Source: Cupriavidus numazuensis (GTDB taxonomy: Bacteria; Pseudomonadota; Gammaproteobacteria; Burkholderiales; Burkholderiaceae). Taken from it: a stretch of DNA of 64,000 nucleotides. The notes under the pieces are model-generated. The model saw nothing but the letters and a program-made list of their open reading frames with translations. It searched no databases and was not told the DNA's origin. Location of the stretch: NCBI RefSeq assembly GCF_905397435.1, contig NZ_CAJPVI010000014.1, positions 62,001 through 126,000 of the forward strand, written 5' to 3'. Below, one piece after another: positions 25,664 to 34,812 of this stretch; position 1 is the first letter of the stretch, and every line of letters starts with the position of its first letter. A program made the position numbers and the translations under genes.

Positions 25664-26839
25664 ATGAGGCAAGGGAGTGGCAGGGTCGTATTCAGTCGGA
25701 TGCGGGAAGTCATCTACGGACGCCCGGCGGCATCAGCCGTCGCGGAACTGGCGGAGCAAGCCGCCGCCCGGCGCGTGCTGGTCATTGCGAGCGGCACGTT
25801 GAGCCGGCATACCGATGCAGTCGCGCAGATGTGTGCCGCGCTCGGGTCGCGCTTCGCCGCGTTGTTCGACCGCGTGCCGCCCCATTCGCCTCGGCAGGCA
25901 GTGATCGACGCCGCCGCACTGGCCAGGGAAGTCCGAGCCGACCTGATCGTGACGATAGGTGGTGGATCGGTGACCGACGCCGGCAAGGCCGTGCCGCTAT
26001 GTCTTGCCAACGACATCCGGGATGCGGCGGCGCTGGATACTTTGCTGCCCATGCGGTCTGCGGACGGCAATGTCGTGCTGCCCGCCTGCGCACCGCCAGG
26101 GATTGCGCAGATCGCCGTACCGACGACGCTGTCGGCGGGAGAGTTCTCCGCGATCTCCGGACTGACCGACGAGAGGCGCAGCACCAAGGACCTGTTCCGG
26201 CATCCGGATCTGGTGCCAGCTGCCGTCGTGCTGGACCCGGCAATCACCCTGCATACCCCCGAGGCGTTGTTCCTGTCTACGGGTGTGCGGGCGATCGACC
26301 ACTGCGTCGAGGGGCTATGTTCGGATGCCGCTCATCCTTACTCCGACGCTCAGGCGCTGCGCGGGCTGGCGCTGCTCGCGAGCGGCCTGCGACGCGTCAG
26401 GTCCGATCCCTCCGACCTGGACGCGCGCCTGGACTGCCTGGTCGGCGCGTGGCTTTCCATGGCGCCCGTCACCACGGGCGTACCGATGGGCGCCAGCCAC
26501 GGAATCGGCTATGTGCTCGGTGCGGCGTTCGGTGTTTCGCATGGCGTGACCTCGTGCATCCTGCTGCCGGCGGTGATGCGCTGGAACCGGACAGCGATCC
26601 ACGAGCGCCAGGCGCTGGTGGCGGCGACCCTGGGAGACAAGAATGAAGCGGCAGATGTGGTGCTGGCCCGCCTGATCGCCGACCTCGGCTTGGGGCACCG
26701 GCTGGCCGACGTTGGGATCGGACGCGAGCAGTTTGGGCGGATCGCGGAGCTGTCGATGGCGACGGCGTGGGTGCCACAGAATCCGCGGCGCATTCGCGGT
26801 CCGGCGGATGTGATGGAGATTCTGGCGCTGGCGGCGTGA
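25664..26839 (+). CDS. iron-containing alcohol dehydrogenase / maleylacetate reductase-like
   Basis: A 391-residue group III (Fe-type) dehydrogenase. The NAD motif GGGSVTDAGKA is at about 99-109. In the metal site, Asp (TGVRAIDHCVE region), His in G-A-S-H-G and His in G-V-S-H-G are present, but the position between them that is His in most relatives (H-x-L-G) reads Y-V-L-G, so one ligand is changed. The ATG at 25664 has AAAGGAG seven bases upstream. It is transcribed alone from the predicted operator and converges with a Bug gene. It probably handles a hydroxy-acid/oxo-acid or alcohol/aldehyde pair of the pathway. Confidence 0.88.
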   Translation: MRQGSGRVVFSRMREVIYGRPAASAVAELAEQAAARRVLVIASGTLSRHTDAVAQMCAALGSRFAALFDRVPPHSPRQAVIDAAALAREVRADLIVTIGGGSVTDAGKAVPLCLANDIRDAAALDTLLPMRSADGNVVLPACAPPGIAQIAVPTTLSAGEFSAISGLTDERRSTKDLFRHPDLVPAAVVLDPAITLHTPEALFLSTGVRAIDHCVEGLCSDAAHPYSDAQALRGLALLASGLRRVRSDPSDLDARLDCLVGAWLSMAPVTTGVPMGASHGIGYVLGAAFGVSHGVTSCILLPAVMRWNRTAIHERQALVAATLGDKNEAADVVLARLIADLGLGHRLADVGIGREQFGRIAELSMATAWVPQNPRRIRGPADVMEILALAA

Positions 26840-26938
26840 TCGAAACGATGTCGGGTGCCGTGCGACCATCCTGGAAGTGCGGAGTGACCGGGAGCGCAGG
26901 GTGCCGCGACGGTCCTCCGTTCCCGGGGTGCCAGAAGG

Positions 26939-27898
26939 TCAGCCCTTGGGCGCCAGCGATTTCGTCCAGAACCTGGATGCTTCATCCACTTCGCGGCCCG
27001 CTTCCTCCAGCGTTGTCGGCGCCGGCTCCAGCGACATCTGCCGGATTTTGTCGAGCACCGCCGGATCGCCGAGCGTCTTGCGCAAGGCTGCATTGAAGGC
27101 CTGCGCCATCGCGGGCGGCAGCCCCTTGGGCGCGAAAAAGCCGAGGAAGGTGTGGAATTCCAGGCCCCCTACGCCAAGTTCGCCGAAGGTGGGAACCTCG
27201 GGCAGCAATGGAGAACGGGCGTTACCAGAGATGGCGATCACCTTTGCCTTGCCCGAGCGATACACAGCCATCGCCTCGGGCAATCCGGTGAGGCCGACAG
27301 GCACCTGGCCGCCCATGACTGCCTGGATGACGGGGCCCGAGCCACTATAGGGGACTGGTACCGTCTGCACGCCGGCATGTTTCCCGATGGCTTGTCCGAT
27401 CACATCCGTCGCGCCACCTGCCAAAGGTACCCCGTAGGTTCGCGCCAGCGGGTCCCGCTTGAGCGCAGTGACGTACTCGCGGAAATCCTTGTATGGGGCG
27501 GAGGCCGGCACGCTCAATGCCCAATACGTACGGACGGCTTGGCCAAGCGGTACAAAGTCCTTCTCTACGTTGTAGCGCACGCCGGGTGTGGTCAACGGAA
27601 CAATGATCAGCGAGTGATCGACCGCGAATAGGATGGTGAAGCCGTCGGCTGGCGAACTTTTGACCTGCTGCGTGCCGATCTGGCCACTGGCACCTGGCTT
27701 GTTTTCCACGACGACCGTCTGGCCGAGTTCCCTGGACAGCCCTGGCGCCAGCAATCTGGCGACGATGTCGGTGCCGCCGCCTGCCGCCTGTGGCACCACG
27801 ACCCGAATTGGCTGCCTGAATGACTGCGCTGCGCCAGGTCCGGGCAGCATGGTGCAAATGCCGGCCGCGGCAAGCAGCCATGCGCTGAATCGATTCAT
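26939..27898 (-). CDS. tripartite tricarboxylate transporter substrate-binding protein (Bug/TctC family)
   Basis: A 319-residue periplasmic protein with a clear signal peptide (MNRFSAWLLAAAG... ending A-A-Q) and Bug-family features: RVVVPQAAGGGTDIVAR after cleavage, G-Q-T-V-V-V-E-N-K-P-G-A-S-G-Q-I-G and ADGFTILF. Bug proteins bind carboxylates and are hugely expanded in Bordetella and Cupriavidus, often without their TctAB membrane partners, as here. It is divergent from the AAHS carrier. Confidence 0.92.
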   Translation of the reverse strand: MNRFSAWLLAAAGICTMLPGPGAAQSFRQPIRVVVPQAAGGGTDIVARLLAPGLSRELGQTVVVENKPGASGQIGTQQVKSSPADGFTILFAVDHSLIIVPLTTPGVRYNVEKDFVPLGQAVRTYWALSVPASAPYKDFREYVTALKRDPLARTYGVPLAGGATDVIGQAIGKHAGVQTVPVPYSGSGPVIQAVMGGQVPVGLTGLPEAMAVYRSGKAKVIAISGNARSPLLPEVPTFGELGVGGLEFHTFLGFFAPKGLPPAMAQAFNAALRKTLGDPAVLDKIRQMSLEPAPTTLEEAGREVDEASRFWTKSLAPKG

Positions 27899-28166
27899 CT
27901 ATGTCTCCTCTCGTTATGTGTGTTTCCTGTACTTGCTTCAGCACCTCGGTCCCGGCTGGTGAAGGGCAGGCAAGTGCTGCAGGACCAGTTCTCGCGAAGC
28001 GCCGCAGGCATGGCAGCTGTCGATCTGACGCACAGCGGGTACGTGCTGGCTTGATCCCGAGCGTAGGCCCTGGCGTTTTGCGCAACAACTGGCGATTTCC
28101 GAAGTGCCGGTTCGCGTGTTTCGAACCTGGCAGACGGGACGCTCCTGCCGCCACCGTGGCCGAGGT

Positions 28167-28226
28167 TTCCACAGTACGGAATATTCCGACCGACAACTAC
28201 GGTTGGCGAGCGCGGCTCGGTAATAG
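28167..28226 (+). promoter_or_regulatory. predicted IclR-type operator and promoter of the MFS genes
   Basis: TTCCACAGTACGGAA (28167-28181) overlaps a perfect CGGAATATTCCG palindrome (28177-28188). A -10-like TAATAG lies at 28221-28226, 39 bases after the element as in the other copies; the -35 position (ACGGTT) is poor, which would fit strong activator dependence. The rest of the 397-base divergent gap shows only a minor GGTTCG/CGAACC dyad at 28109-28127. Confidence 0.5.
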
Positions 28227-28295
28227 TGACAACGAGTGACAGCGCCATTGCACAGTCACGCGGGCGGCACTCATAGAAAGAGAGGAGACTATTCC

Positions 28296-29615
28296 ATGCG
28301 TCAGATCGATTTGCGCGCGTTCACTGATGACGCGCGGCTCGGGCGATTCCACGCCGTGCTGCTGTTCTGGTGTGCATTCGTCACCATCGTGGATGGCTAT
28401 GACCTGGCCCTTACCGGTGTTGCGTTACCGTCCATCATGAAGGACATGGGCGTGTCGCCCACCAGTGCTGGCTTTATGGTCAGCTCGGCCTTCTTCGGCA
28501 TGATGTTCGGCGCAATCTCCCTCGGCACTCTCGCTGACCGCATCGGACGTCGCAAGGCCTTCGCACTTTGCATTCTGCTCTTTAGCGGTTTTACCGCCGC
28601 GGCCGGACTCGCCAGCGATCCGCTGACGTTCAGCGCGATGCGATTCCTGGCCGGTGTGGGGATCGGCGGTGTGACGCCGGTTGTGGCCGCGCATGTTACC
28701 GAGTTCTCGCCGCGACGGCTCCGCACTACGCTTGTCACCCTGATGTTCACCGGATTCTCGATCGGCGGCATGGTCGCGGCATTGACCGGAAAGGGCTTGC
28801 TGGAGCGCCATGGCTGGCAGTCTGTCTACTTCGCCGCTTGCCTGCCACTGCTTTCGATTCCGTTCATTCTGCGCTGGCTGCCGGAATCGATGCCGTTCCT
28901 GCTCCGTCGCGGGGATACTGGCGCCATCAGGGATATGGTCATGCGGATTCAACCCGGTCTTGATCTAAGGCCGGATGACAAGTTTGTCGTGGGGACGGCG
29001 GAAACCGGATCCGGAGCGCACCTGAGCAAGCTGTTCAGCGAAGGGCGCAGCTATAGCACCCTGATGTTCTGGGTCTCGTCGTTCATGTGCCTGTTCATGG
29101 TCTATGGCCTCAGCTCCTGGCTGACCAAGCTGATGGCATCGGCAGGCCATAGCCTTGGCTCAGCCCTGACCTTCGTACTGGTGCTCAATCTTGGCGCACT
29201 GATCGGCGCAATCCTTGGCGGCTGGCTGGCGGACCGCTGGCATATCAAGCATGTGCTCATGGGCATGTATCTGGTTGCCGGCGCTTCGATCGTGCTGCTG
29301 GGTTACCTGCCATCGAGCGCACTGGCCTACGTGCTCGTTGCCATTGCCGGAGGCTCCACCATTGGCACCCAGATCGTGGGCTATGCCTACGCGGGCCAGT
29401 TCTACCCGATGAGCGTCCGCTCTACCGGGATAGGATGGGCGTCCGGCGTGGGTCGGGGCGGCGCCATCCTGGCTCCGATCGTCATCGGTACGCTGGTGAG
29501 CATGGCATTGCCGTTGGAACACAACTTCATCGCCATGGCGATACCCGCGGTGATTGCAACCATTGCCGTTGCGACGATCAATCACCGACGTGCCGCCTCT
29601 GTGCTTCACGCATAG
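28296..29615 (+). CDS. MFS transporter, aromatic acid:H+ symporter (AAHS) type
   Basis: A 439-residue, 12-span major facilitator. The D-G-Y-D-L-A motif in helix 1, the loop 2-3 signature (LADRIGRRKAF) and the P-E-S-M-P-F-L region match the AAHS family (PcaK, BenK, MhpT relatives), which import aromatic or heterocyclic carboxylates with protons. The start at 28296 follows GAGGAGA. It carries the predicted operator, linking carboxylate import to the catabolic island. A second MFS gene follows by 30 bases. Confidence 0.9.
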   Translation: MRQIDLRAFTDDARLGRFHAVLLFWCAFVTIVDGYDLALTGVALPSIMKDMGVSPTSAGFMVSSAFFGMMFGAISLGTLADRIGRRKAFALCILLFSGFTAAAGLASDPLTFSAMRFLAGVGIGGVTPVVAAHVTEFSPRRLRTTLVTLMFTGFSIGGMVAALTGKGLLERHGWQSVYFAACLPLLSIPFILRWLPESMPFLLRRGDTGAIRDMVMRIQPGLDLRPDDKFVVGTAETGSGAHLSKLFSEGRSYSTLMFWVSSFMCLFMVYGLSSWLTKLMASAGHSLGSALTFVLVLNLGALIGAILGGWLADRWHIKHVLMGMYLVAGASIVLLGYLPSSALAYVLVAIAGGSTIGTQIVGYAYAGQFYPMSVRSTGIGWASGVGRGGAILAPIVIGTLVSMALPLEHNFIAMAIPAVIATIAVATINHRRAASVLHA

Positions 29616-29645
29616 AACTGGCGGGTTTGATCCGGACCAGGTGAT

Positions 29646-30917
29646 ATGACTTTGCTCTCGTCAAAGCCGACCGACGCTTCGCGCGTTGGCGCATGGGCGC
29701 CGCTGGGCAACCGACGCTTCTCGGTACTGTGGGGCGTGTGGGTCGCGGCCAATCTATCCATGTGGATGTGCGATGTCGCTGCCGCCTGGCTGATGACCAC
29801 CCTGACGGACAGCAAGACGCTCGTTGCCCTGGTGCAAACGGCCACGGCATTGCCAGCATTCCTGCTGGCCCTTCCGGGCGGGGCGCTGGCAGATCAGATC
29901 GATCGACGCAGATGGTTCCTCTTTACGCTGATCTGGACAGGTTGCACGGCTGCTGGGCTGGCAACGGCAACGATTGCGGGCGCGCTGAACACGTCGGTAC
30001 TTCTTGCACTGGCATTTGCCGGCGGCGTTGGCGCGGCATTGCGCTGGCCTGCCTTCTCGGCCCTGCTGCCGGAGGTCGTCGCGCGCGGGCAACTGTCGCA
30101 GGCAATGGCCCTGCATGGCCTGGCGGTGCACGGCGGGCGCGTAGGCGGGCCGCTGGTCGCGGGCGCGCTGTTGGCCCTCTGGGGCGGGAGTTCGGTATTC
30201 GTCGTCGGGGCAGTCGTATCGCTCGTATCGGCGATGGTGATCTTGAGGTGGGACTATGCACCGCTGTCGCGCAAGCGGCGCACGATGAGCATGGCGCAGT
30301 CCATCCGGTCCGGCGCGCGCTATGCCTGGCGCAGCCAGCGCCTGCGGGCTTCCAACGTGCGGATCTGCGCGCTCTTCACCGCGATCTCCGCGATGATGGC
30401 ATTGCTGCCGCTGCTTGCCCGGACGTACGGTCAGACCGGGCCGCAGACCTATACAGCGCTGCTTGCATGCGTGGGCGCCGGTGCCATGGCGGGAGTGATC
30501 CTGCTGCCGCGACTGCGGGCGCGCTTTGGCTCTCAGGCGATCGTCACCTGGGGGTCGCTGTTTCTTGGCATCGTCATAGCGGGTATTGCGCTTGCGCCGC
30601 ACGCGGGCTGGGCAGCTCCCGTCCTTTTTGCCAGCGGAACAGTGTGGCTGGCAATCGGCAACACGCTGAACGTCACGGCCCAGCTGGCATTGCCTGACCG
30701 CTTGCGAGCGAGGGGGATGGCGGTGTTCTTCATGGCCGCCATGGGCGGCGGGGCAGGCGGGGCGGCCGTGTTCGGCGCACTGGCCGATCACGTTGGTGTC
30801 CGCGGCGCGTTGCTGGCCGTGGCAATCATGACGATCGGATTGTGGTGCGCGATGCGTCGGCGATGGCCTGTCGTCCTTGCCGAAGCGGAAGCGGAAGCGG
30901 GAGGCGGCCGGGCTTGA
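29646..30917 (+). CDS. MFS transporter of the MFS_3/EntS-like group
   Basis: A 423-residue membrane protein with about 12 spans. The N-terminal P-L-G-N-R-R-F-S-V-L-W and the loop L-A-D-Q-I-D-R-R-R-W place it in the MFS_3 (transmembrane secretion effector) group, mostly exporters. The C-terminus ends in a short Ala-Glu repeat (AEAEAEAGG) encoded by GAAGCG copies. It probably shares the transcript with the AAHS gene, perhaps to export a surplus or toxic intermediate (inference). It converges with the SDR triplet. Confidence 0.85.
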   Translation: MTLLSSKPTDASRVGAWAPLGNRRFSVLWGVWVAANLSMWMCDVAAAWLMTTLTDSKTLVALVQTATALPAFLLALPGGALADQIDRRRWFLFTLIWTGCTAAGLATATIAGALNTSVLLALAFAGGVGAALRWPAFSALLPEVVARGQLSQAMALHGLAVHGGRVGGPLVAGALLALWGGSSVFVVGAVVSLVSAMVILRWDYAPLSRKRRTMSMAQSIRSGARYAWRSQRLRASNVRICALFTAISAMMALLPLLARTYGQTGPQTYTALLACVGAGAMAGVILLPRLRARFGSQAIVTWGSLFLGIVIAGIALAPHAGWAAPVLFASGTVWLAIGNTLNVTAQLALPDRLRARGMAVFFMAAMGGGAGGAAVFGALADHVGVRGALLAVAIMTIGLWCAMRRRWPVVLAEAEAEAGGGRA

Positions 30918-31037
30918 GACGCTGCTGGCGAACGTCGAGGCGGAATCCGGATCGCGCGGCATCGGGCACCAGCTTGCAGGGATGACGCCAGCGCCGGCAC
31001 GCCGTCGCCGCATCGCGCCCGCGAGCCAACTACAGTA

Positions 31038-31898
31038 TCAAAGTGCCTGGACGGGGTTCTTCGCAGCACCTGGGATCGCGGTGTCCTCGCCCCGTGCGCG
31101 CCACTTGGCGAGATCGTGGCTGCGCGAGGCGACCGCGCCTTCCCATAGCTGGTAGGCATCCTCACCCAGCATCAGGCGCACAGGTGCACTATCGCTTTCC
31201 ACCATATCGATGATGACCTGCACACCTTTGACCGGATCGCCCATCTGCCGACCGTTCTGCGTGGCGTAGTACTCGTCCATGCCGGCATCCAGCGGTGCGT
31301 AGTCGGCGATCTTGCGTTCGGCCTTCATGGCCGCGCTGCTTGCAAAGGCGGTGCGGAATGCGCCCGGCTCGATCAGCGTCACGCGAATGCCGAAGGGCTT
31401 GACCTCATGGTGCAGCGCCTCGGTAAAGCCCTCGAGGGCGAACTTTGACGCGTTGTACAGCCCGCTCCCGGGAAACGCCACCAGGCCGGCGATGCTTGTC
31501 AGATTGAGGATGTGGCCGGACTTCTGCGCGCGCAGCTTCGGCAGCACCTCGCGCGACAGCTCCGCAGCCGCGAAGAAATTCAGTTCCATCTGCGCACGAA
31601 TCTGCGCGGAGGAGAATTCCTCCAGGGCACCATAGGAGCCGGCACCAGCGATGTTGGCCAGCACATCGATGTGGCCGAACTTGTCGTACCCGGCCTTCAG
31701 CGCGGCGGCGCGCGAGGCGGCGTCGGTCACATCCAGCTTCAGCGCGAGAGCACGCTCGCCGTGGCCGCTCGCGATTTCCCGCAGCGATTCCAGGCGACGC
31801 GCGGTAAGAACGGCACTGTCGCCCTTGGCCAGAACGGCTTCGGCGAGTGCCTTGCCAAAGCCGGACGATGCGCCGGTGATGAACCAGATCTTGCTCAT
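31038..31898 (-). CDS. SDR-family oxidoreductase (third of a tandem triplet)
   Basis: A 286-residue classical SDR (TGASSGFG cofactor motif, N-I-A-G, Y-N-A-S-K) of the group with a C-terminal A-Y-Q-L-W-E-G-A tail. The ATG at 31898 follows GGGGAA. It is homologous along its whole length to the next two genes upstream but is the most diverged (DKFGHIDVLANIAGAG). Last gene of the triplet, which is divergent from an AraC regulator; no substrate can be assigned. Confidence 0.9.
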   Translation of the reverse strand: MSKIWFITGASSGFGKALAEAVLAKGDSAVLTARRLESLREIASGHGERALALKLDVTDAASRAAALKAGYDKFGHIDVLANIAGAGSYGALEEFSSAQIRAQMELNFFAAAELSREVLPKLRAQKSGHILNLTSIAGLVAFPGSGLYNASKFALEGFTEALHHEVKPFGIRVTLIEPGAFRTAFASSAAMKAERKIADYAPLDAGMDEYYATQNGRQMGDPVKGVQVIIDMVESDSAPVRLMLGEDAYQLWEGAVASRSHDLAKWRARGEDTAIPGAAKNPVQAL

Positions 31899-31923
31899 GC
31901 AAAAATTCCCCGTTTGACTCGTA

Positions 31924-32802
31924 TTACAACTGGATTTCCACGACTTCTGCATCGTCGAAGGCGGTGTCCTCACCCCGTTCGCGCCAGCTGTTCAGATCTT
32001 CCTGGCGCTTGGCGATGGTGGCGTCCCAGATCGAGTACGCATCGCGGCCAAGCATCAGACGTACCGGCGGCGCAGCGCTGGCCACGACTTCCAGCATGCG
32101 TCGGGCGGCCTTGTCCGGGTCTCCCATCTGCTTGCCGGCCGAGGTGTCCAGATAGGTCTCGAAAGGCTCGACCATTGGCCGGTAGGCTTCGATGCTCTGC
32201 ACCGGACGCATGTTGACGTCGCCGGCGAACTCTGTGCGGAACGCGCCGGGCTCGACCAGCGTAACGTGGATGCCCAGCGGCCTGGCCTCGATGGCCAGCG
32301 ATTCGGTCCAGCCTTCAATGGCGAACTTGGCCGCGCAGTAGGGGCCAGCCGCATTCATCGCCACCAGCCCGGCGATGCTGCTCACTGTAAGGATGTTGCC
32401 CGACCCCTGCTTGCGCATCTGCGGCAGCACGGCACGGGTCATTTCGGCGGCAGCGAAGAAGTTGAGCTCCATCTGCTCGCGAAGTTGTTCCAGGCTGAAC
32501 TCCTCGCAGGCGCCGGCGACGCCGCGCCCGGCCACGTTGGCCAGCACGTCGATGCGCCCGAAGCGCGCCAGCGTATCGGCCACGGCCTTGTCGCGCGCGG
32601 CAGCGGCGGTCACGTCCACGGCCAGCGGCAGCACGCGGTCTTCATGGCCGCGGGCGATGGCTTGCAGGCGATCCAGGCGCCGGGCAGTGACAACGGCAAT
32701 ATCGCCATTGGCGATAACGGCCTCGGCCAGTGATTTGCCGAAGCCGGACGATGCGCCGGTGATCAACCAGACTTTCTGGTCTTTCTTGTGGGCGTTGCTC
32801 AC
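31924..32802 (-). CDS. SDR-family oxidoreductase (second of a tandem triplet)
   Basis: A 292-residue SDR with TGASSGFG, N-V-A-G and Y-C-A-A-K motifs. It shares long near-identical stretches with the gene at 32890 (for example GHEDRVLPLAVD and LARFGRIDVLANVAGRG), more than with the gene at 31038, indicating successive tandem duplications. It lies 25 bases before the third copy and 87 bases after the first. Confidence 0.9.
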   Translation of the reverse strand: MSNAHKKDQKVWLITGASSGFGKSLAEAVIANGDIAVVTARRLDRLQAIARGHEDRVLPLAVDVTAAAARDKAVADTLARFGRIDVLANVAGRGVAGACEEFSLEQLREQMELNFFAAAEMTRAVLPQMRKQGSGNILTVSSIAGLVAMNAAGPYCAAKFAIEGWTESLAIEARPLGIHVTLVEPGAFRTEFAGDVNMRPVQSIEAYRPMVEPFETYLDTSAGKQMGDPDKAARRMLEVVASAAPPVRLMLGRDAYSIWDATIAKRQEDLNSWRERGEDTAFDDAEVVEIQL

Positions 32803-32889
32803 GATCTTGACTCCTTCGTTGTTGCACGTAATCAGGCGGCGTCGATACTGGGCAAGACCTGGTGCCGCCGCATACGGTTGTTGAGAGGT

Positions 32890-33756
32890 TCAGCCGCCGA
32901 TGGGCCTGGTGTCGACGCCATCGAACGCGGTGTTTGTGCCCCGTTCACGCCACGCATCGATGTCTTCGATGCGTTTGGCGATGGTCTGATCCCACAAGGC
33001 GTAGGCGTCTGCGCCGAGCATCAGGCGCGTCGGTGCGGCATCGCTGTTGACCGCGGCGACGATGACAGCGGCCGCCTTGGCAGGATCGCCCATCTCCTGG
33101 CCGGCCGAGCCTTCCAGGAAGTCCTCGACCGGTCCGACGACAGGGCGGTAGCTTTCGATACGCCCGGCAGGACGCAGGTTGACGTCGCCGGCGAAGCCGG
33201 TTCGGAACGATCCCGGCTCCACGATGGTGACGCGGATGCCCAGGGGCGCTGCCTCCATGGCCAGCGTTTCGCTCCAGCATTCCAAGGCGAACTTGCTCGC
33301 ACAGTAAGGCCCGGCGCCGGGAATTGCGGCCAGGCCGCCGACGCTGGTCACAGTGACGATGTGTCCGGCTCCCTGCTGACGCATTTGCGGCAGCACGGCG
33401 CGGGTCATTTCCGCCGTGGCGAAGAAGTTCAGCTCGAACTGCGAGCGCAACTCGGCCTCGGAGAACTCTTCCACCGCTCCCATCGAGCCGCGCCCGGCCA
33501 CATTGGCCAGCACGTCGATGCGGCCGAATCGCGCCAGCGTATCGGCCACGGCCTTGCTGCGCGCGGCGGCATCGGTCATGTCCACGGCGAGCGGCAGCAC
33601 ACGGTCTTCATGGCCGCGGGCGATGGCCATCAGGTGCTCCAGGCGGCGCGCGGCAATGACCACATGATCGCCGTGGGCGATGACCGCCTTGGCCAGTGCT
33701 TTGCCGAAGCCCGACGAGGCGCCGGTGATCAGCCATACTTTCTTCTCGTTGCTCAT
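32890..33756 (-). CDS. SDR-family oxidoreductase (first of a tandem triplet)
   Basis: A 288-residue SDR with TGASSGFG, N-V-A-G and Y-C-A-S-K motifs. The ATG at 33756 has GAAGGG upstream and is the gene next to the AraC regulator, with a 102-base divergent promoter region between them. The group resembles SDRs that reduce aldehydes or ketones in stress or solvent response and that are often paired with an AraC activator. Confidence 0.9.
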   Translation of the reverse strand: MSNEKKVWLITGASSGFGKALAKAVIAHGDHVVIAARRLEHLMAIARGHEDRVLPLAVDMTDAAARSKAVADTLARFGRIDVLANVAGRGSMGAVEEFSEAELRSQFELNFFATAEMTRAVLPQMRQQGAGHIVTVTSVGGLAAIPGAGPYCASKFALECWSETLAMEAAPLGIRVTIVEPGSFRTGFAGDVNLRPAGRIESYRPVVGPVEDFLEGSAGQEMGDPAKAAAVIVAAVNSDAAPTRLMLGADAYALWDQTIAKRIEDIDAWRERGTNTAFDGVDTRPIGG

Positions 33757-33823
33757 ATCGAACCCTTCCTTTGCCGATGCGAGCAACGATATCCGTTGAT
33801 CCGCGAACGAACCATGCCTTAAA

Positions 33824-33849
33824 GTACGTTTTTCCTTTTCAATCGTACG
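33824..33849. promoter_or_regulatory. possible AraC-type direct-repeat operator
   Basis: Two GTACG cores preceded by an A-rich triplet (AAAGTACG at 33821-33828 and AATCGTACG at 33841-33849) stand 21 bp apart, two helical turns, in the divergent region between the SDR triplet and the AraC gene. That spacing is usual for AraC-family half-sites. The second repeat ends ten bases before the araC-type start codon. Confidence 0.35.
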
Positions 33850-33858
33850 GATTCAAGG

Positions 33859-34812
33859 ATGGACCCCCTGTCGGACGTACTCTCGCTGCTCCGGCCTCGA
33901 AGCCAGTACTACGCGGGCTTCGACGCCGCCGGAGACTGGTCTTTTGACTTCCCTGCGCACGAGGGAATCAAGTTCACAGCTGTGATGCGGGGCACCTGCT
34001 GGGGTGTCACCGATGAGCTGGAGCAACCGGTTCGTTTTGACGAGGGGGACTGCTTTCTCCTGAACAGCGGGCGCCGCTTAGTGCTTTCGTCCGATCCGAC
34101 GCTGCCTGCGCAGAGTGGCGAACACATCCTGGGGGCCGTCGGCCGTGACGGGATCGCCACGCACAACGGCGGTGGAGACGTGTTTCTGATCAGCGGCCGT
34201 TTCTCCTTTGCGGATCGCCATGCCGCCGTTCTGTTTGATGCACTTCCGCCTGTGATGAACATTCCCAAGGCGTCGAGCCAGGCCGAAGTCTTGCGATGGT
34301 CTCTCGATCAATGGGCTTCCGAACTGCGCCATCCACGACCTGGGGGCGTGCTGATGTCGACCCACCTTGCGCACTTGATGCTGGTGCAGGTCCTGAGACT
34401 CTTTCTGGAAACGTCGAGTGACTTACCGAAGGGATGGTTTCTGGCGCTGACCGACCGGCAGATCAGCCCCGCGATCGCTTCCATGCATGCCGAGCCTGCC
34501 CGTCACTGGACGCTGGAAGAACTGGCGCGTATTGCAGGAATCTCGCGCACCGTTTTTGCACAACGATTCAAGGCGCTGGTAGGCAGTACGGCCATGGACT
34601 ATCTCGCGCGCTGGCGCATGCTGTTGGCAGCGGATCGTCTGCGCTCCGGCAGCGAGAACATTGCCTCGATCGCCTTCTCGTTGGGGTACGAGTCGGAAAG
34701 CGCTTTCAGTACAGCCTTCAAGCGAATCATGTCTTGCTCGCCGACGCAGTATCGGCGTTTGCCATCGGGCGGTCCCGTCGATGATTCGGGTCGCGATGAT
34801 CCGGGCTGTTGA
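33859..34812 (+). CDS. AraC-family transcriptional regulator with cupin_6 sensor domain
   Basis: A 317-residue regulator. The N-terminal half begins M-D-P-L-S-D-V-L-S-L-L-R-P and has the acidic cupin pattern of the AraC/cupin_6 family; the C-terminal 100 residues carry two HTHs (TLEELARIAGISRTVFAQRF and ENIASIAFSLGYESESAFSTAF). The ribosome site is weak (only AAGG directly before the ATG), but family homology starts at this Met. It is divergent from the SDR triplet, which it presumably activates. Confidence 0.9.
   Translation: MDPLSDVLSLLRPRSQYYAGFDAAGDWSFDFPAHEGIKFTAVMRGTCWGVTDELEQPVRFDEGDCFLLNSGRRLVLSSDPTLPAQSGEHILGAVGRDGIATHNGGGDVFLISGRFSFADRHAAVLFDALPPVMNIPKASSQAEVLRWSLDQWASELRHPRPGGVLMSTHLAHLMLVQVLRLFLETSSDLPKGWFLALTDRQISPAIASMHAEPARHWTLEELARIAGISRTVFAQRFKALVGSTAMDYLARWRMLLAADRLRSGSENIASIAFSLGYESESAFSTAFKRIMSCSPTQYRRLPSGGPVDDSGRDDPGC

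Noticed and set aside
30880..30905. Microsatellite-like GAAGCG repeat
   Set aside because: Only about three copies within the end of the MFS gene, encoding an Ala-Glu tail; too short to suggest phase variation.
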